Source of the DNA: Deltaproteobacteria bacterium SG8_13
GTDB taxonomy: Bacteria > Desulfobacterota > Desulfobacteria > Desulfobacterales > SG8-13
Length of the DNA: 64,000 nt
NCBI GenBank assembly: GCA_001303025.1
Contig: LJNK01000017.1
Location: 91,942 to 155,941 of the forward strand
Reading direction: 5' to 3'
Of the stretch, positions 22,575 to 32,220 are shown piece after piece. The notes beneath the pieces were generated by a model. That model was given only the letters and a program-made list of their open reading frames with translations. It did not search any database and had not been told where the DNA came from. The stretch's first letter is position 1; every line of letters starts with the position of its first letter. A program made the position numbers and the translations under genes.

Positions 22575-22937
22575 CGTTTTTAAATAAACCAGCGCATGCC
22601 GCGTTCAACCACCGATGCTCCAGAGTCGGTGAGCCGGCCACCGTATCATCCAACCCGTTTCGGCCCGGTTAGGAAGATGGGGTTCAGTTTTATACCGCCT
22701 CATTGCGGCCGGGAACCTGCCATCCGGTCTGCTTTCCTGGGCCGCAGGGACCGCATTTCGAAACGCTCGCGCTTTTTTTGCCGGCAACTTGCACGCCGGA
22801 CAGTGAACAATACCCGTCAATTATATCTCATTGCCGCAGACAAGGGCATCGTTATCTTCGAAAGGGCTTGGGGCTAAGCAGTCGCTGTGAACGGCCGGCC
22901 GGCGGCTCGAGTCGATGGCGGCTGGATGCAAACCGGC

Positions 22938-23903
22938 TTAGTCAACGATTTGCACCGTTTGCTGTCGCTGTCGGTTGACCGTCAGCTGCGTGACGTCCGG
23001 ACGGGAGTAATGCCCCACCGGATCGAAATTCTGACGTTCTTCCCGCACTCGCCGATGCTCCAGCACCGCCACAATCAGGCGCTCTTCTCCGACCACCGGC
23101 TCAACCACCCAGCAGCCGTCCGGGCCGGCGATGCACGAACCGCCGTTGGCAAGGGGTCCGTCGATGTCGGCGGTGATGGCGGCGAGATGAGGCGTGTCCG
23201 CCGGAAAGTCGCTCGCCTGCATAAACCCGGAAACCGACACCACATAGGAACGCGCCTCGATGGCGATAAAGCGGGTGCTGTCCTGCGTATTGTGCAATCC
23301 GCCCGGCCAGATAGCCACGTGCAGGTCCTCCCCTTGCGCATAGAGAGCCGCCCTGGCCAGCGGCATCCAGTTCTCCCAGCAATTGAGCCCGCCAACGGTG
23401 AAAGGTCCCAGACGGTGAACCCGCAATCCATGACCGTCACCGGGCGACCAGGTCAACCTTTCTTCATAGGTTGGCATCAGCTTGCGGTGCACCGACTGGA
23501 CAACGCCCTCCGGCGAAATGTATACCAGGCTGGCATAGAGGCTGTGACCGCCGCGGTCCGCCGGACGCTCGATGATTCCCAACACCACTGCGATCTGAAC
23601 TTTCGCAGCGGCACGGCACAGCGCATCCAGGTGGCCGGCTTCGATTTGAACGGCCTGCTGCATATAGTGGGCATGAATTTCCTTCTGCATCGGCGAGTTG
23701 AACCGGGCGCCGTCGGTTCTCTCGATCCAGAAAGGATAACCCGGCAGCAGCGCTTCACCGAACACCACCAGGTGACAGCCCTTTTCAACTGCCGTGTGGA
23801 CCTGTGCCAGAATCTTCTCCAAGGTTTTCGAGCGGTTCAGCCAGATCGGGGCGATTTGAGCCAGCCCGACCGTCAGCGAGTCCGTGGGTTGGTTTCGAGT
23901 CAT
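22938..23903 (-). CDS. Carbon-nitrogen hydrolase / nitrilase family
   Basis: GEALLPGYPFW, RKLMPTYEERLTWSPGDG, GGLNCWENWMPLARAALYAQG (nitrilase Glu-Lys-Cys triad). Confidence 0.88.
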   Translation of the reverse strand: MTRNQPTDSLTVGLAQIAPIWLNRSKTLEKILAQVHTAVEKGCHLVVFGEALLPGYPFWIERTDGARFNSPMQKEIHAHYMQQAVQIEAGHLDALCRAAAKVQIAVVLGIIERPADRGGHSLYASLVYISPEGVVQSVHRKLMPTYEERLTWSPGDGHGLRVHRLGPFTVGGLNCWENWMPLARAALYAQGEDLHVAIWPGGLHNTQDSTRFIAIEARSYVVSVSGFMQASDFPADTPHLAAITADIDGPLANGGSCIAGPDGCWVVEPVVGEERLIVAVLEHRRVREERQNFDPVGHYSRPDVTQLTVNRQRQQTVQIVD

Positions 23904-24034
23904 CGGTTGTGCACCTCCAATGCCGCCGCATTTCATGGACGCTTTTCAGTCAACGGGAAACCTGTTGCAGGAAGCAACCCCCGCTGCAGCGACCATGCCG
24001 GCTCCGTATCATCGCTGGGCTGCAGATCGCCGGT

Positions 24035-24418
24035 CTACTTCGCCTCGTCGACCATGGCAATGGTTTTTTCTTCAACCTCCCCGGCAACTTGCACCAAGGC
24101 GGCATCTTGAGAAAGGGTCGACAGCATCTGCACCGGTTTGATGAGGCCGATCTTTGTCTGGTTTTGTTCTGTAAATACCGAAATGCGGCAGGGCAGCGCC
24201 ATGTTCAGCCGCATATCGGTCGAAAGTACCTTTACGGCCTGCCCCGGATTGCAGACCTCGAAAACCTTGCATTGCTCAGGGAATTCAAACCCCTTGCTTC
24301 GCAGCGTCGCCGCCAGGTCGTGAATGTGCAGAACGCCGAAACCGTGGCGTTTGACAGCCGATTCAAGATCTGCAGCGGCCTGGTCGAATGATTTGTCACT
24401 TTCAACAATATAGTACAT
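24035..24418 (-). CDS. DUF302 family protein
   Basis: YIVESDKSFDQAAADLESAVKRHGFGVLHIHDLAATLRSKG...CKVFEVCNPGQAVKVL...LPCRISVF. Confidence 0.8.
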   Translation of the reverse strand: MYYIVESDKSFDQAAADLESAVKRHGFGVLHIHDLAATLRSKGFEFPEQCKVFEVCNPGQAVKVLSTDMRLNMALPCRISVFTEQNQTKIGLIKPVQMLSTLSQDAALVQVAGEVEEKTIAMVDEAK

Positions 24419-24487
24419 GCATCCCCTCGCTATGCCCGCGGTCCTGCAGGCGGAATAAAAAGCCGCATCCCGCCTGCATCGCAATAC

Positions 24488-24982
24488 CTACGGTTGATTC
24501 TGCCGAACTGTTTGAAGCGACCCACCGGCCCTTTTCTCAAAATAGATCTCAAGCAACGTTTTCCATTCTTTAATAAATTCCTCGTAGGCCGCTGCGGTAA
24601 ACTGCCCGACAAAACGATTCCCGCTGTCTGACAACCCGATATAGGTGTAGGTCACTTCCACCCGGGTTGTCCGGCGATCGAGTGCATCGCATGTAACGGA
24701 AATGACCCCCACTTTTTCACCCGGCTCTATTTTGTAGTATTGCACCCGGCAGGCCTCGGGGTCGTAATGTTTAACGATCCATATCGCCTCGGTCGCCGCG
24801 TGGTCGTGGCTTTTGGTCAAAAACACGTAGTCGTCTTGCAATCGGGCGGTCCCCATCACGTTTTCATAGTCCCAGTCGGGAACCCACCGCCGTTCCCCTT
24901 CCGGGCTGAATAGCGGAAACAGGTCCTCTGCTGACTGGCTGATGACAAAGGTTGCCTTGTGGGAGGTGGATTTTGCATTCAT
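24488..24982 (-). CDS. SRPBCC-like protein
   Basis: FPLFSPEGERRWVPDWDYENVMG...RVQYYKIEPGEKVGVISVTC. Confidence 0.65.
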   Translation of the reverse strand: MNAKSTSHKATFVISQSAEDLFPLFSPEGERRWVPDWDYENVMGTARLQDDYVFLTKSHDHAATEAIWIVKHYDPEACRVQYYKIEPGEKVGVISVTCDALDRRTTRVEVTYTYIGLSDSGNRFVGQFTAAAYEEFIKEWKTLLEIYFEKRAGGSLQTVRQNQP

Positions 24983-25239
24983 AAGGCTTCTCGCCGGCTG
25001 ATGGCCGCGACAGGTGCTGCCGCTCGCCGTTGCGGTCACTGCATTCGCTGCAAAGGCGCTGGGGGATTCTGCCGGTCGGCAAGCGGCGGAAAACCAGTCA
25101 TGTCCCCGGGCTGAAAATTCCGGATCGATCGAATACGCCTGCGCACCGGACATGCCCGGTGATCTTTTGCCAGCGCACGACGCCGGCCCGGGGGCCTCAA
25201 ACTTGGCTCTTCCCTGAATTGCCGGCTGTCGATTCCCGG

Positions 25240-25704
25240 TCAGCCTGTCGATCGGGCTTCGATCTCTTTTCGATCCATTACGGCCAGCTCAAGCACGATC
25301 CGCCCCCATCCGCCGCATTGGACACCGACATCGAAGCACCCGGCCCGCTTGAACCGCATCTGATTGGGATCGATCCCCGCGTAGAACAGTTCGTTTGCGG
25401 CAAAGATCATCGAGGTGGCGGCGTTGAGGGCGTAAACACAGACCTTTTTAGGGCACAGGCGGGTCAGAAGGTTGCCGGCTCCGTCGAAATAGAGCTTGTC
25501 TCCGATCCGGTGCCGGCTGTTGCAGCCGTGTGATTCGACCACTTCGACGACGATGGTTTTGTCCATCAACGCCGGTGCCTTGGATAGTATATCTTCATTT
25601 CGCGGATCTGTTTGGAAGATCTCCATTTCATCGTCCGTGTACCCGAGGTGCTTTTTCATTACACCCCATTTGACGCTTCTCCAGGCCAAATCCCGTATCC
25701 CCAT
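25240..25704 (-). CDS. TIGR04076-like protein
   Basis: IVVEVVESHGCNSRHRIGDKLYFDG...RLCPKKVCVYAL pattern. Confidence 0.55.
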   Translation of the reverse strand: MGIRDLAWRSVKWGVMKKHLGYTDDEMEIFQTDPRNEDILSKAPALMDKTIVVEVVESHGCNSRHRIGDKLYFDGAGNLLTRLCPKKVCVYALNAATSMIFAANELFYAGIDPNQMRFKRAGCFDVGVQCGGWGRIVLELAVMDRKEIEARSTG

Positions 25705-25822
25705 GTTTGCCTCCTCGTGGTGCTTTGCTACTCTAATACCATGTGCCTATCGCTGTTTCCGGTGCACCCGGCTCACTGGATCGGCGATGCGTCTTTCTTC
25801 CGCCCCGCTGTCGTTTTCCCCG

Positions 25823-26176
25823 TCACCGCGTGATCGAATCGATGTAGTCCCTGATGGCAACCGCATTGTTGAGTCGCCGTTCCTTGGAACTGTAGACGAA
25901 GGTAACGGTACCCCGGTGAAGGCGATCGAGCAGCTCTTTCATCAACACAGGCTTGGTTTCCAGCTCTTCGAAATAGCGCGCCTTGAACACCGGCCATTTT
26001 TCAGGACTATGATCATACCAGCGCCGCAGCTCGGTGGAAGGGGCAAGCTCTTTCGGCCAAAAATCGATTCTGGCTCTTTCTTTTGAAATACCCCTGGGCC
26101 ACAGCCGATCCACCAGGATGCGCTGGCCATCTTCTTCGTCGGGGGCTTCATATGCCCTTTTGATTTTTATCTGCAT
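25823..26176 (-). CDS. DUF488 family protein (YeaO-like)
   Basis: IKIKRAYEAPDEEDGQRILVDRLWPRGISKERARIDFWPKELAPSTELRRWY. Confidence 0.9.
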   Translation of the reverse strand: MQIKIKRAYEAPDEEDGQRILVDRLWPRGISKERARIDFWPKELAPSTELRRWYDHSPEKWPVFKARYFEELETKPVLMKELLDRLHRGTVTFVYSSKERRLNNAVAIRDYIDSITR

Positions 26177-26225
26177 CGGTATCTGTCCTCAGGCCGCCAC
26201 ACGCCGGCCGACGCTGTGTTACTCG

Positions 26226-26741
26226 CTAGGTTGCCTCGTCGAACTCATCCCTGTATCGAGCGACGCCGGTCACCCCTTCCATCCGGTCGCTGTCAAACAT
26301 CAGTGCCATAAATGCGTTATCCGGCACCCCTTTCCACTGGCACTCGAAATGGTGCTCGGAGGCCGGTGTAAATCCGAATCGAGGGTAGTAAGCCGGGTGT
26401 CCCAGCACGATCACGAAGGGGCAGGCGCTGTTGCGAAGTATTTCGAGACCGGCTTCGACCAACCGGCTGCCGACCCCCTGGCGCTGGTGCGCCGGCATCA
26501 CCGCCATAGGCGCCAGTCCCATGCCCGTAACCGCTCCCTTTTCGGATTGGATGCTCACCGGGCTGAACAATATGTGGCCGATCAACTGATCTTCGGACAC
26601 GGCCACCAGCGAAAGCGCATCCGGGCAGGCTGCGCGAATCGCATCGACAATGTTCGCCTCTGTCGGCTGGCCAAAAGCGGCTTCATTGATCGCACGCACC
26701 GCCCGGATATCTGAAGACTGCTCTGTTCGTATGGTGATCAT
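26226..26741 (-). CDS. GNAT family N-acetyltransferase (YhbS-like)
   Basis: LAPMAVMPAHQRQGVGSRLVEAGLEILR; VLGHPAYYPRFGF. Confidence 0.88.
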   Translation of the reverse strand: MITIRTEQSSDIRAVRAINEAAFGQPTEANIVDAIRAACPDALSLVAVSEDQLIGHILFSPVSIQSEKGAVTGMGLAPMAVMPAHQRQGVGSRLVEAGLEILRNSACPFVIVLGHPAYYPRFGFTPASEHHFECQWKGVPDNAFMALMFDSDRMEGVTGVARYRDEFDEAT

Positions 26742-26752
26742 GACGGCTTCCG

Positions 26753-27184
26753 CTACGGCCTTGGCTGGCGGGGTGCCAGTCGATCTTTCCTGCCTATCAC
26801 CCAGCAGCGTTCATGCTTGGTGTACCCGATGGGTCCATAATACCCATCAGCACCGGGTGCGGCAAGAAGAATAATGGCGCATCGTTCCTTCAGCTGCTCC
26901 CGGGTCAGTTGTTGCAGTTTCAGTCCGATCCCCTTTTTTTGGTAAGCTTCATCGACGGCCAGATCCGACAAATAGCAGCAATAATGAAAATCGGTGACAG
27001 AACGGGCGGCACCGACCAGTTTTTGCCCATGCCATGCAGTCACCATCAGGTCGCTGTTTTCGAGCATCCCCTCAATGCAGGCCAAATCGTCGATCGGTCT
27101 TCTTTCGCTCAGGGTGGAGCGGCGCAACAGTTCGATAAATACCTGCACGTCGACGGCCTTGTTGATCTCGTAGGTAATTCGCAT
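26753..27184 (-). CDS. GNAT family N-acetyltransferase
   Basis: LSDLAVDEAYQKKGIGLKLQQLTREQL...LLAAPGADGYYGPIGY. Confidence 0.87.
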   Translation of the reverse strand: MRITYEINKAVDVQVFIELLRRSTLSERRPIDDLACIEGMLENSDLMVTAWHGQKLVGAARSVTDFHYCCYLSDLAVDEAYQKKGIGLKLQQLTREQLKERCAIILLAAPGADGYYGPIGYTKHERCWVIGRKDRLAPRQPRP

Positions 27185-27303
27185 GGCCTGCGGCCTCCCA
27201 TTTTATGTCGAATCGAGCGGGCAGGCATCCGGTGTGCGGCGGCACGGTCCCCCCCGAGAGCCAGGTGCCCGCTTTGCCTCGACAGCCTTTGGGCAATTGC
27301 AGC

Positions 27304-28005
27304 TCATGGGCTTGCGTCGAGATCCCAGAATGCCCCTTTCAGCCCGAGGCTGTCAAACAGCTCTTGGATATCCTGTTGGCCGGGGCGCTGCCAGTCGTGC
27401 TCAAGGCGGCCTGCATACCATCTGCGGGCAAGCTCCCAAAGCTGTTGGATCGGCATGGCATATCCGGTCTTCACCTTCAGCCGCGACAGCCATCGGTCCA
27501 AATGGGCCTTCGAACGGAAGGCAAGGATCGTTGCTCACGTATAGCCGATGTTTTCCCAGAACCGCGCTGCAGGGACGACAAAATGAACGATCCAGTCCGA
27601 CGCTACCGATCGCCCGTGCCGAATTACAACGTCCAGTTTCTCGCTGCACTCTCCACACCCGCACGGAGCGTGTCCTGTGGCATCTTTGCCGAGGATGGCG
27701 GCGATGCCGAAGATATCCCACACTCAGTTGCCCCAGTAACGCTTAATTTCCAGCTCGGCCGTAAAATTGGTTGGAAGGCCGGAAAACGGATGCGCCATCC
27801 AGATCAGGCGCGAACCGGGTGCCAGTGCAATATGGTGGGCTTCTGCCAGTCTTTCATAAGCGCTCTCGGTCGCTGCAATAGAACAGTTGAAATGACCGGC
27901 CGTTTCCGACGAGGTCGGTGGGCGGGTGGTCCTGGCAAACGTTGTATAGATGAAGTGACGGATATCGAGATCGGAAACACTTTTTGGAGGACTTGTACGG
28001 CTCAT
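27304..28005 (-). CDS. Putative selenoprotein: alkylmercury (organomercurial) lyase MerB-like protein with two in-frame UGA codons (27724-27726, 27535-27537)
   Basis: ORF-track pieces 28005-27724, 27723-27535 and 27501-27304 are in one frame: MSRTSPPKSVSDLDIRHFIYTTFARTTRPP...MAHPFSGLPTNFTAELEIKRYWGN-U-VWDIFGIAAILGKDATGHAPCGCGECSEKLDVVIRHG...VHFVVPAARFWENIGYT-U-ATILAFRSKAHLDRWL...AFWDLDASP*. TGAs fall at residues 94 and 157, matching the recalled MerB Cys96...Cys159 spacing of 63, with Asp97 matching Asp99. Confidence 0.82.
27506..27522 (-). promoter_or_regulatory. Candidate bacterial SECIS hairpin downstream of the second UGA
   Basis: GCCTTC-CGTTC-GAAGGC perfect 6-bp stem; apical loop begins 18 nt after the UGA and has G at loop position 2. 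Confidence 0.55.
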
Positions 28006-28124
28006 CCGGGTTGCTTCCCTTTCCGGCTGCCCGAGCAGGTGGATGCCTTTACCTGCATGGCCGGTGCACAGCGTTCGCGCTCTCTGACACTGGCGGGTGC
28101 CATCTCTGCTGGCTCACAACGTCA

Positions 28125-28466
28125 TCACCGTTCGGAATCGGTGTTGAAGGCGGCCATAACTTTTTTTGCCAGTTCCGCATCGATTTGACGGATTTCCGCA
28201 ACGAGCTTTTCGATCCCCGGCTCATTGACGTTGTCCGCGCGGGATCTCTGCTGCAGTTGATCGACCAGACTCAGCTCACCGGAAATCCTGGTTCGCTTCT
28301 CAAGCAGATAATTGAACTGCGCATCGCAAGCCGGTATCGGGCTCGGATAGGAGCCGATTTGCTCATTGAGCCGATCCCTTTCCGCTTCCAGGTGGTCTCG
28401 GACCCTCGCCAGCAACCTTACCCCGGTGCTTTCGGCAGACGAATTGGTGCGGTTTTGCGTCGACAT
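28125..28466 (-). CDS. Hypothetical coiled-coil protein
   Basis: Charged helical 113-aa ORF. Confidence 0.5.
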   Translation of the reverse strand: MSTQNRTNSSAESTGVRLLARVRDHLEAERDRLNEQIGSYPSPIPACDAQFNYLLEKRTRISGELSLVDQLQQRSRADNVNEPGIEKLVAEIRQIDAELAKKVMAAFNTDSER

Positions 28467-28588
28467 GGCTGCCTGTAACATAAAACCGAATGAACGCGAT
28501 TCAATACATGTCACGCCCGTCAGCGCACAGACCGTCACCGAAAACGAAAACGAGCCGTCTCCACAGCAACTGGCGCCAGGTTGGGCTG

Positions 28589-29191
28589 CTACCGCTTTTG
28601 GATAACGGTATCATCGATGTGGGTTCCCAGGTTTTCTGACAGGCGCCTGGTGATCTTTTCCATGGTGGCCTGCGGCCGGTCAAACCCGTAAACGGATAAC
28701 GGGAAATTCAGCGGTTTCTGAATTTCCCATATTTCTTCGTGCCGGTCCGGGGAAAAGAGCCGGGCCGGATTTCCCACCGCAACCCAGCCGACGGGCACAA
28801 CGGCGCCCGGTTCGATCCGTGTGTGTAAATGAACCACCGCATGGACTCGCACCTCAGCGCCCTTGCCCAGGCGGGCGCTGTGGAAAATGGCTGCACCGGT
28901 TGCGATAAACACTTCGTCCTCGACGCTGCAGCCGACAACATGTGCATTCGGGCCGATCAAGCAGAAATTCCCGATCGTTGCAAAATGGCTGGCAGTGCTC
29001 CGCACGACCGCATTTTCAAATACGATCCCGTGTTCACCGAACTCGATTCGGCCGCCTTCGGCGATAATGGAAGCGCCGTGCATCACCCGGCAGTGCGGGC
29101 CGATGGTCACATCACCGCAAATGGTTGCAGTCGGTGCAATAAAGGCGGAAGGGTGAATGACAGGGGCTTTGCCATTGTGAGAGATGAGCAT
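28589..29191 (-). CDS. Gamma-carbonic-anhydrase/hexapeptide-repeat acyltransferase-like protein
   Basis: Repeating I-G/A-D hexapeptides: AFIAPTATICGDVTIGPHCRVMHGASIIAEGG...VVPVGWVAVGNPARLF. Confidence 0.88.
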   Translation of the reverse strand: MLISHNGKAPVIHPSAFIAPTATICGDVTIGPHCRVMHGASIIAEGGRIEFGEHGIVFENAVVRSTASHFATIGNFCLIGPNAHVVGCSVEDEVFIATGAAIFHSARLGKGAEVRVHAVVHLHTRIEPGAVVPVGWVAVGNPARLFSPDRHEEIWEIQKPLNFPLSVYGFDRPQATMEKITRRLSENLGTHIDDTVIQKR

Positions 29192-29247
29192 CGGTACCTC
29201 CCTTTATCGGCCTGCTGCCCTGCATCACCCGAACGGAAGGCATCGAA

Positions 29248-29967
29248 TTAGCGAGCTGGCAGCGAGCGCGTGTTGGACGGTTTTTCGCGTTTGGCATCAT
29301 TGGCCTCGCCTTCCCTACCGCCCTGTTTTTTAGCCAGAACGTAAAAACCCAGGTCGACTCTTTCCCCCGACACTTCTTCAAACAACGCCAGTCTTCGCAC
29401 CATGCGTCTGACCAGGTCGGCAATCCAGCCGGCAGAGCTGTCAGCGTAAAGCAGGATGCCGCCGGGGCGGCACACCCGTGTAAATTCCGTAAAGCACGGC
29501 ATCGTGTTTTGTGCCAGGAGCAGATCGACCGATGCATCTTTGAGCGGGATGGCAAAAGAGTCTGCCTGCACAAAATAGTGTTTGGCCGGGGACTCTTTCG
29601 CGAGCTCTCGCGCCTGCACCAGCATTGCAGGCACGATGTCAAACGCCATAAAGGTGGCGTGCGGGAAATGTGCGGCAGCCTGTCCGGCGGCATAGCCCGT
29701 TCCCGTTCCGCAGTCTGCGACAACAGAGATCTGCCTGCCGGCGATTCGTTCGGCCCTGCCCAGGCCTTCGGCCATCGCCAGACCGTAGCGGCCCTCGAAG
29801 CAGTCGATGATGTGCCGGTATCGATCACCATAGGCTCGTCCGAAACAAAACGAGACCAGGGAACGGGTAAACCGGATTTTCGCAATTCGGGGAATCAGCA
29901 GCGGCGGGGTAACAATGCTGAACAGAATTTGGGAAACGAACAAGGCAAGACGGTTTAAGGGACTCAC
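29248..29967 (-). CDS. Class I SAM-dependent methyltransferase
   Basis: VVADCGTGTGYAAGQAAAHFPHATFMAFDIVPAML. Confidence 0.85.
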   Translation of the reverse strand: MSPLNRLALFVSQILFSIVTPPLLIPRIAKIRFTRSLVSFCFGRAYGDRYRHIIDCFEGRYGLAMAEGLGRAERIAGRQISVVADCGTGTGYAAGQAAAHFPHATFMAFDIVPAMLVQARELAKESPAKHYFVQADSFAIPLKDASVDLLLAQNTMPCFTEFTRVCRPGGILLYADSSAGWIADLVRRMVRRLALFEEVSGERVDLGFYVLAKKQGGREGEANDAKREKPSNTRSLPAR

Positions 29968-30028
29968 GGTAATCCCCCCTTGCGAGCCTTTTACAATGGG
30001 ATGGCTTTCGGTTTGCGATCTTGCCGGA

Positions 30029-30415
30029 CTACGTACCCCGGACCTGATATCTGCCCGCGGTCAATGCGCTGTTGGCTTTTGCCTGCAACGCGGCCGGCAG
30101 CAAAATGTAATCGGTATCGAAAGTAGAAATTGCGAAGATACCGATATCAGCCGCAGCCAGCGCCGCCGATATGCCGGCAAGGATTCCCGTTTCCGAAAAA
30201 TCGATTGGACCGAGCACCTTGTAGCACGCCCAGCCCGCACTCCTTTCACCGCCGGACAGCTCGATGGCGGATTCACAGACAACCGACAATTCATCATCGG
30301 TTTTCCCGATCCAAAAAAACGAACTGTCGAAAACAGCGGCAGGTATCTTGTGATTGGGCTCAAACCGGTAGATCGTGAAGTCTCGATCCAGCACTTTTAT
30401 TGCAAGCTCAGGCAT
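30029..30415 (-). CDS. ACT-domain protein
   Basis: GPIDFSETGILAGISAALAAADIGIFAISTFDTDYILL. Confidence 0.85.
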   Translation of the reverse strand: MPELAIKVLDRDFTIYRFEPNHKIPAAVFDSSFFWIGKTDDELSVVCESAIELSGGERSAGWACYKVLGPIDFSETGILAGISAALAAADIGIFAISTFDTDYILLPAALQAKANSALTAGRYQVRGT

Positions 30416-30429
30416 GACACACCTTTTTT

Positions 30430-30714
30430 TTACAGATATTTTTCCTTCAAATTACCGGCGGTTTGAACGACCTGCGCAATTATCGCCCGGCGCCGGGTCC
30501 AATGATGGCGTTTCACGCATCCGCGCGCGTCCGTAATTTTGCATGCCTTGCCATCTTTGAGTTCACAATGGGGCTGTCCGCTTGCTTTGAGCAGCTCTGC
30601 CGCTTTCATAGCGTTTGACAGATCGACAGCCAAACCCGTCCCACAGGCGATATCGATAACCGCAGGGTTTTCGAATAAAACGGATTTTGCCACTTCCTGG
30701 TTTCGGGACGCCAT
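30430..30714 (-). CDS. Hypothetical protein
   Basis: 94-aa ORF in line with flanking minus-strand genes. Confidence 0.45.
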   Translation of the reverse strand: MASRNQEVAKSVLFENPAVIDIACGTGLAVDLSNAMKAAELLKASGQPHCELKDGKACKITDARGCVKRHHWTRRRAIIAQVVQTAGNLKEKYL

Positions 30715-30796
30715 CCGCGCTTTCGACTCAACCGCCAGTTCGCGAAACTGATCAGCACCGATCGTCTCGGCACTCCCTCCCCCCCGGAAGCGTTGG

Positions 30797-31198
30797 CTAT
30801 TGATGTCGCTTTCGCAGTTTCAAAGCGATAGTTCCGGCCACGGTGATATCGAAACTGACGCATACCACCGGATACCAGCTGGGAACAAAGGCCTGTTGAA
30901 ACACGAGATGCAATAGGACATCCCACAAAATATGCGCAGCCCAGCCAAGTGATAGAAACCAGGGGGAAACCCGCAGTCCGAGCACCGCAACCAGTGTGAA
31001 GATCGCCGCCCCGATGATTTCTATCATCAACCACGCGTAGCTGGCAACGGTGACGGAAAAAGCCACGTAAAGCAGCGCAGCCACGACCAGGCCGAGGCAG
31101 TATATCTGCAGTTCCCGCCGATGTCCTCCTGCTTTTGCAAACGAGATGAACAAAACGGCGAGCGCGACACCCAGTAAGAGTTGAAACACTTTGTCCAT
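30797..31198 (-). CDS. Hypothetical membrane protein
   Basis: 133 aa with several hydrophobic segments. Confidence 0.6.
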   Translation of the reverse strand: MDKVFQLLLGVALAVLFISFAKAGGHRRELQIYCLGLVVAALLYVAFSVTVASYAWLMIEIIGAAIFTLVAVLGLRVSPWFLSLGWAAHILWDVLLHLVFQQAFVPSWYPVVCVSFDITVAGTIALKLRKRHQ

Positions 31199-31343
31199 GG
31201 CACACAGTCAGCGCCGCAGCTCGAAGATACGGCAAGTGCGGCGACGTCGGTCGGGCGCCTGCATTCCACCCCCTGGGCGGTCGCGGCCAAAGGCTGCAGG
31301 CAGCAGCTCTGCCGGCCCGGCGAACGAAAGGATATGCCGCGCG

Positions 31344-32117
31344 CTAGCGCCGGTAGGCGGTGACTTTTTCCCCGTGTGTTTCAAAGTAAGCAAATTGCTT
31401 CGTCGCACGGTAAAATGCGCGGGTGCATCCCTCGCAAATTCTATCGTGCAATTCCACGGTCAGGATATCTACCGCATCGATCCACTCGGATGCGTTTTCC
31501 AGCACATTCTTTTCGCCACCTTCGATATCCATCTTTAGCAGATCGATCTTTTCTATGCCGTATTTGTCCATCAGCGAATTGATGGTAATGCAATCGATTT
31601 GCTGTCCCGTCGACTCCGTGGTATTCGGGGTCTCTGTGATCGCAAATCCCCAGCAGCCGGTGGTTCGACGGTGTATGGCCCTGGTCTCAACCGCACCCCA
31701 GATCGCGGCTTTAACCGCGACAATATTGCTGTATTTTTCTGTGTTTTTGCAGAGCAGCTCGAAATTGCTCTCTTCCGGCTCAACGGCAACAATGCGTGCA
31801 TCGGGATATTTATCGGCAAAAAATACCGCAGACGCTCCGATATAGGCGCCTGCATCTATGATGACCCTGGGGGCCGAGCAGCGGATGGCATCGTATTCTT
31901 TATGGTGCAGGCAGCTGAGCGCTGCAATCAAATCCGAGGTATTTGTCCGGATGTAGATATCCGTACCCCCCAGCTGTATCCTGCGCACCCTCTCTCGCCG
32001 CAAGAGCCTGTCCAGCAGGCACAGAAAGGAAGCAAATCCTTGGATGGCTTTGTAATTGTTGTAGGTCTGCCGCAACTCTGGTTGGAATAATTTTCTCATA
32101 TCCAACGCCCTCTGCAT
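31344..32117 (-). CDS. FkbM family methyltransferase
   Basis: VIIDAGAYIGASAVFFADKYPDARIVAVEPEESNFELLCKN...IDLLKMDIEGGEKNVL. Confidence 0.9.
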   Translation of the reverse strand: MQRALDMRKLFQPELRQTYNNYKAIQGFASFLCLLDRLLRRERVRRIQLGGTDIYIRTNTSDLIAALSCLHHKEYDAIRCSAPRVIIDAGAYIGASAVFFADKYPDARIVAVEPEESNFELLCKNTEKYSNIVAVKAAIWGAVETRAIHRRTTGCWGFAITETPNTTESTGQQIDCITINSLMDKYGIEKIDLLKMDIEGGEKNVLENASEWIDAVDILTVELHDRICEGCTRAFYRATKQFAYFETHGEKVTAYRR

Positions 32118-32220
32118 TTGTGAAAAACCGTCAGCGTTTTTTGGCCTTCTCCCGCGATTCTCGGCGATCGATCGCCGAACAACTCGCTGACACGAAGGAC
32201 CCGCGCTCTTTTATCTCGTT

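Noticed and set aside
27724-28005. Treating 27724-28005, 27535-27723 and 27304-27501 as separate small genes or a plain pseudogene
   Set aside because: All are in one frame, the breaks are both TGA, and they coincide with the expected MerB catalytic Cys positions while the intervening sequence is intact.
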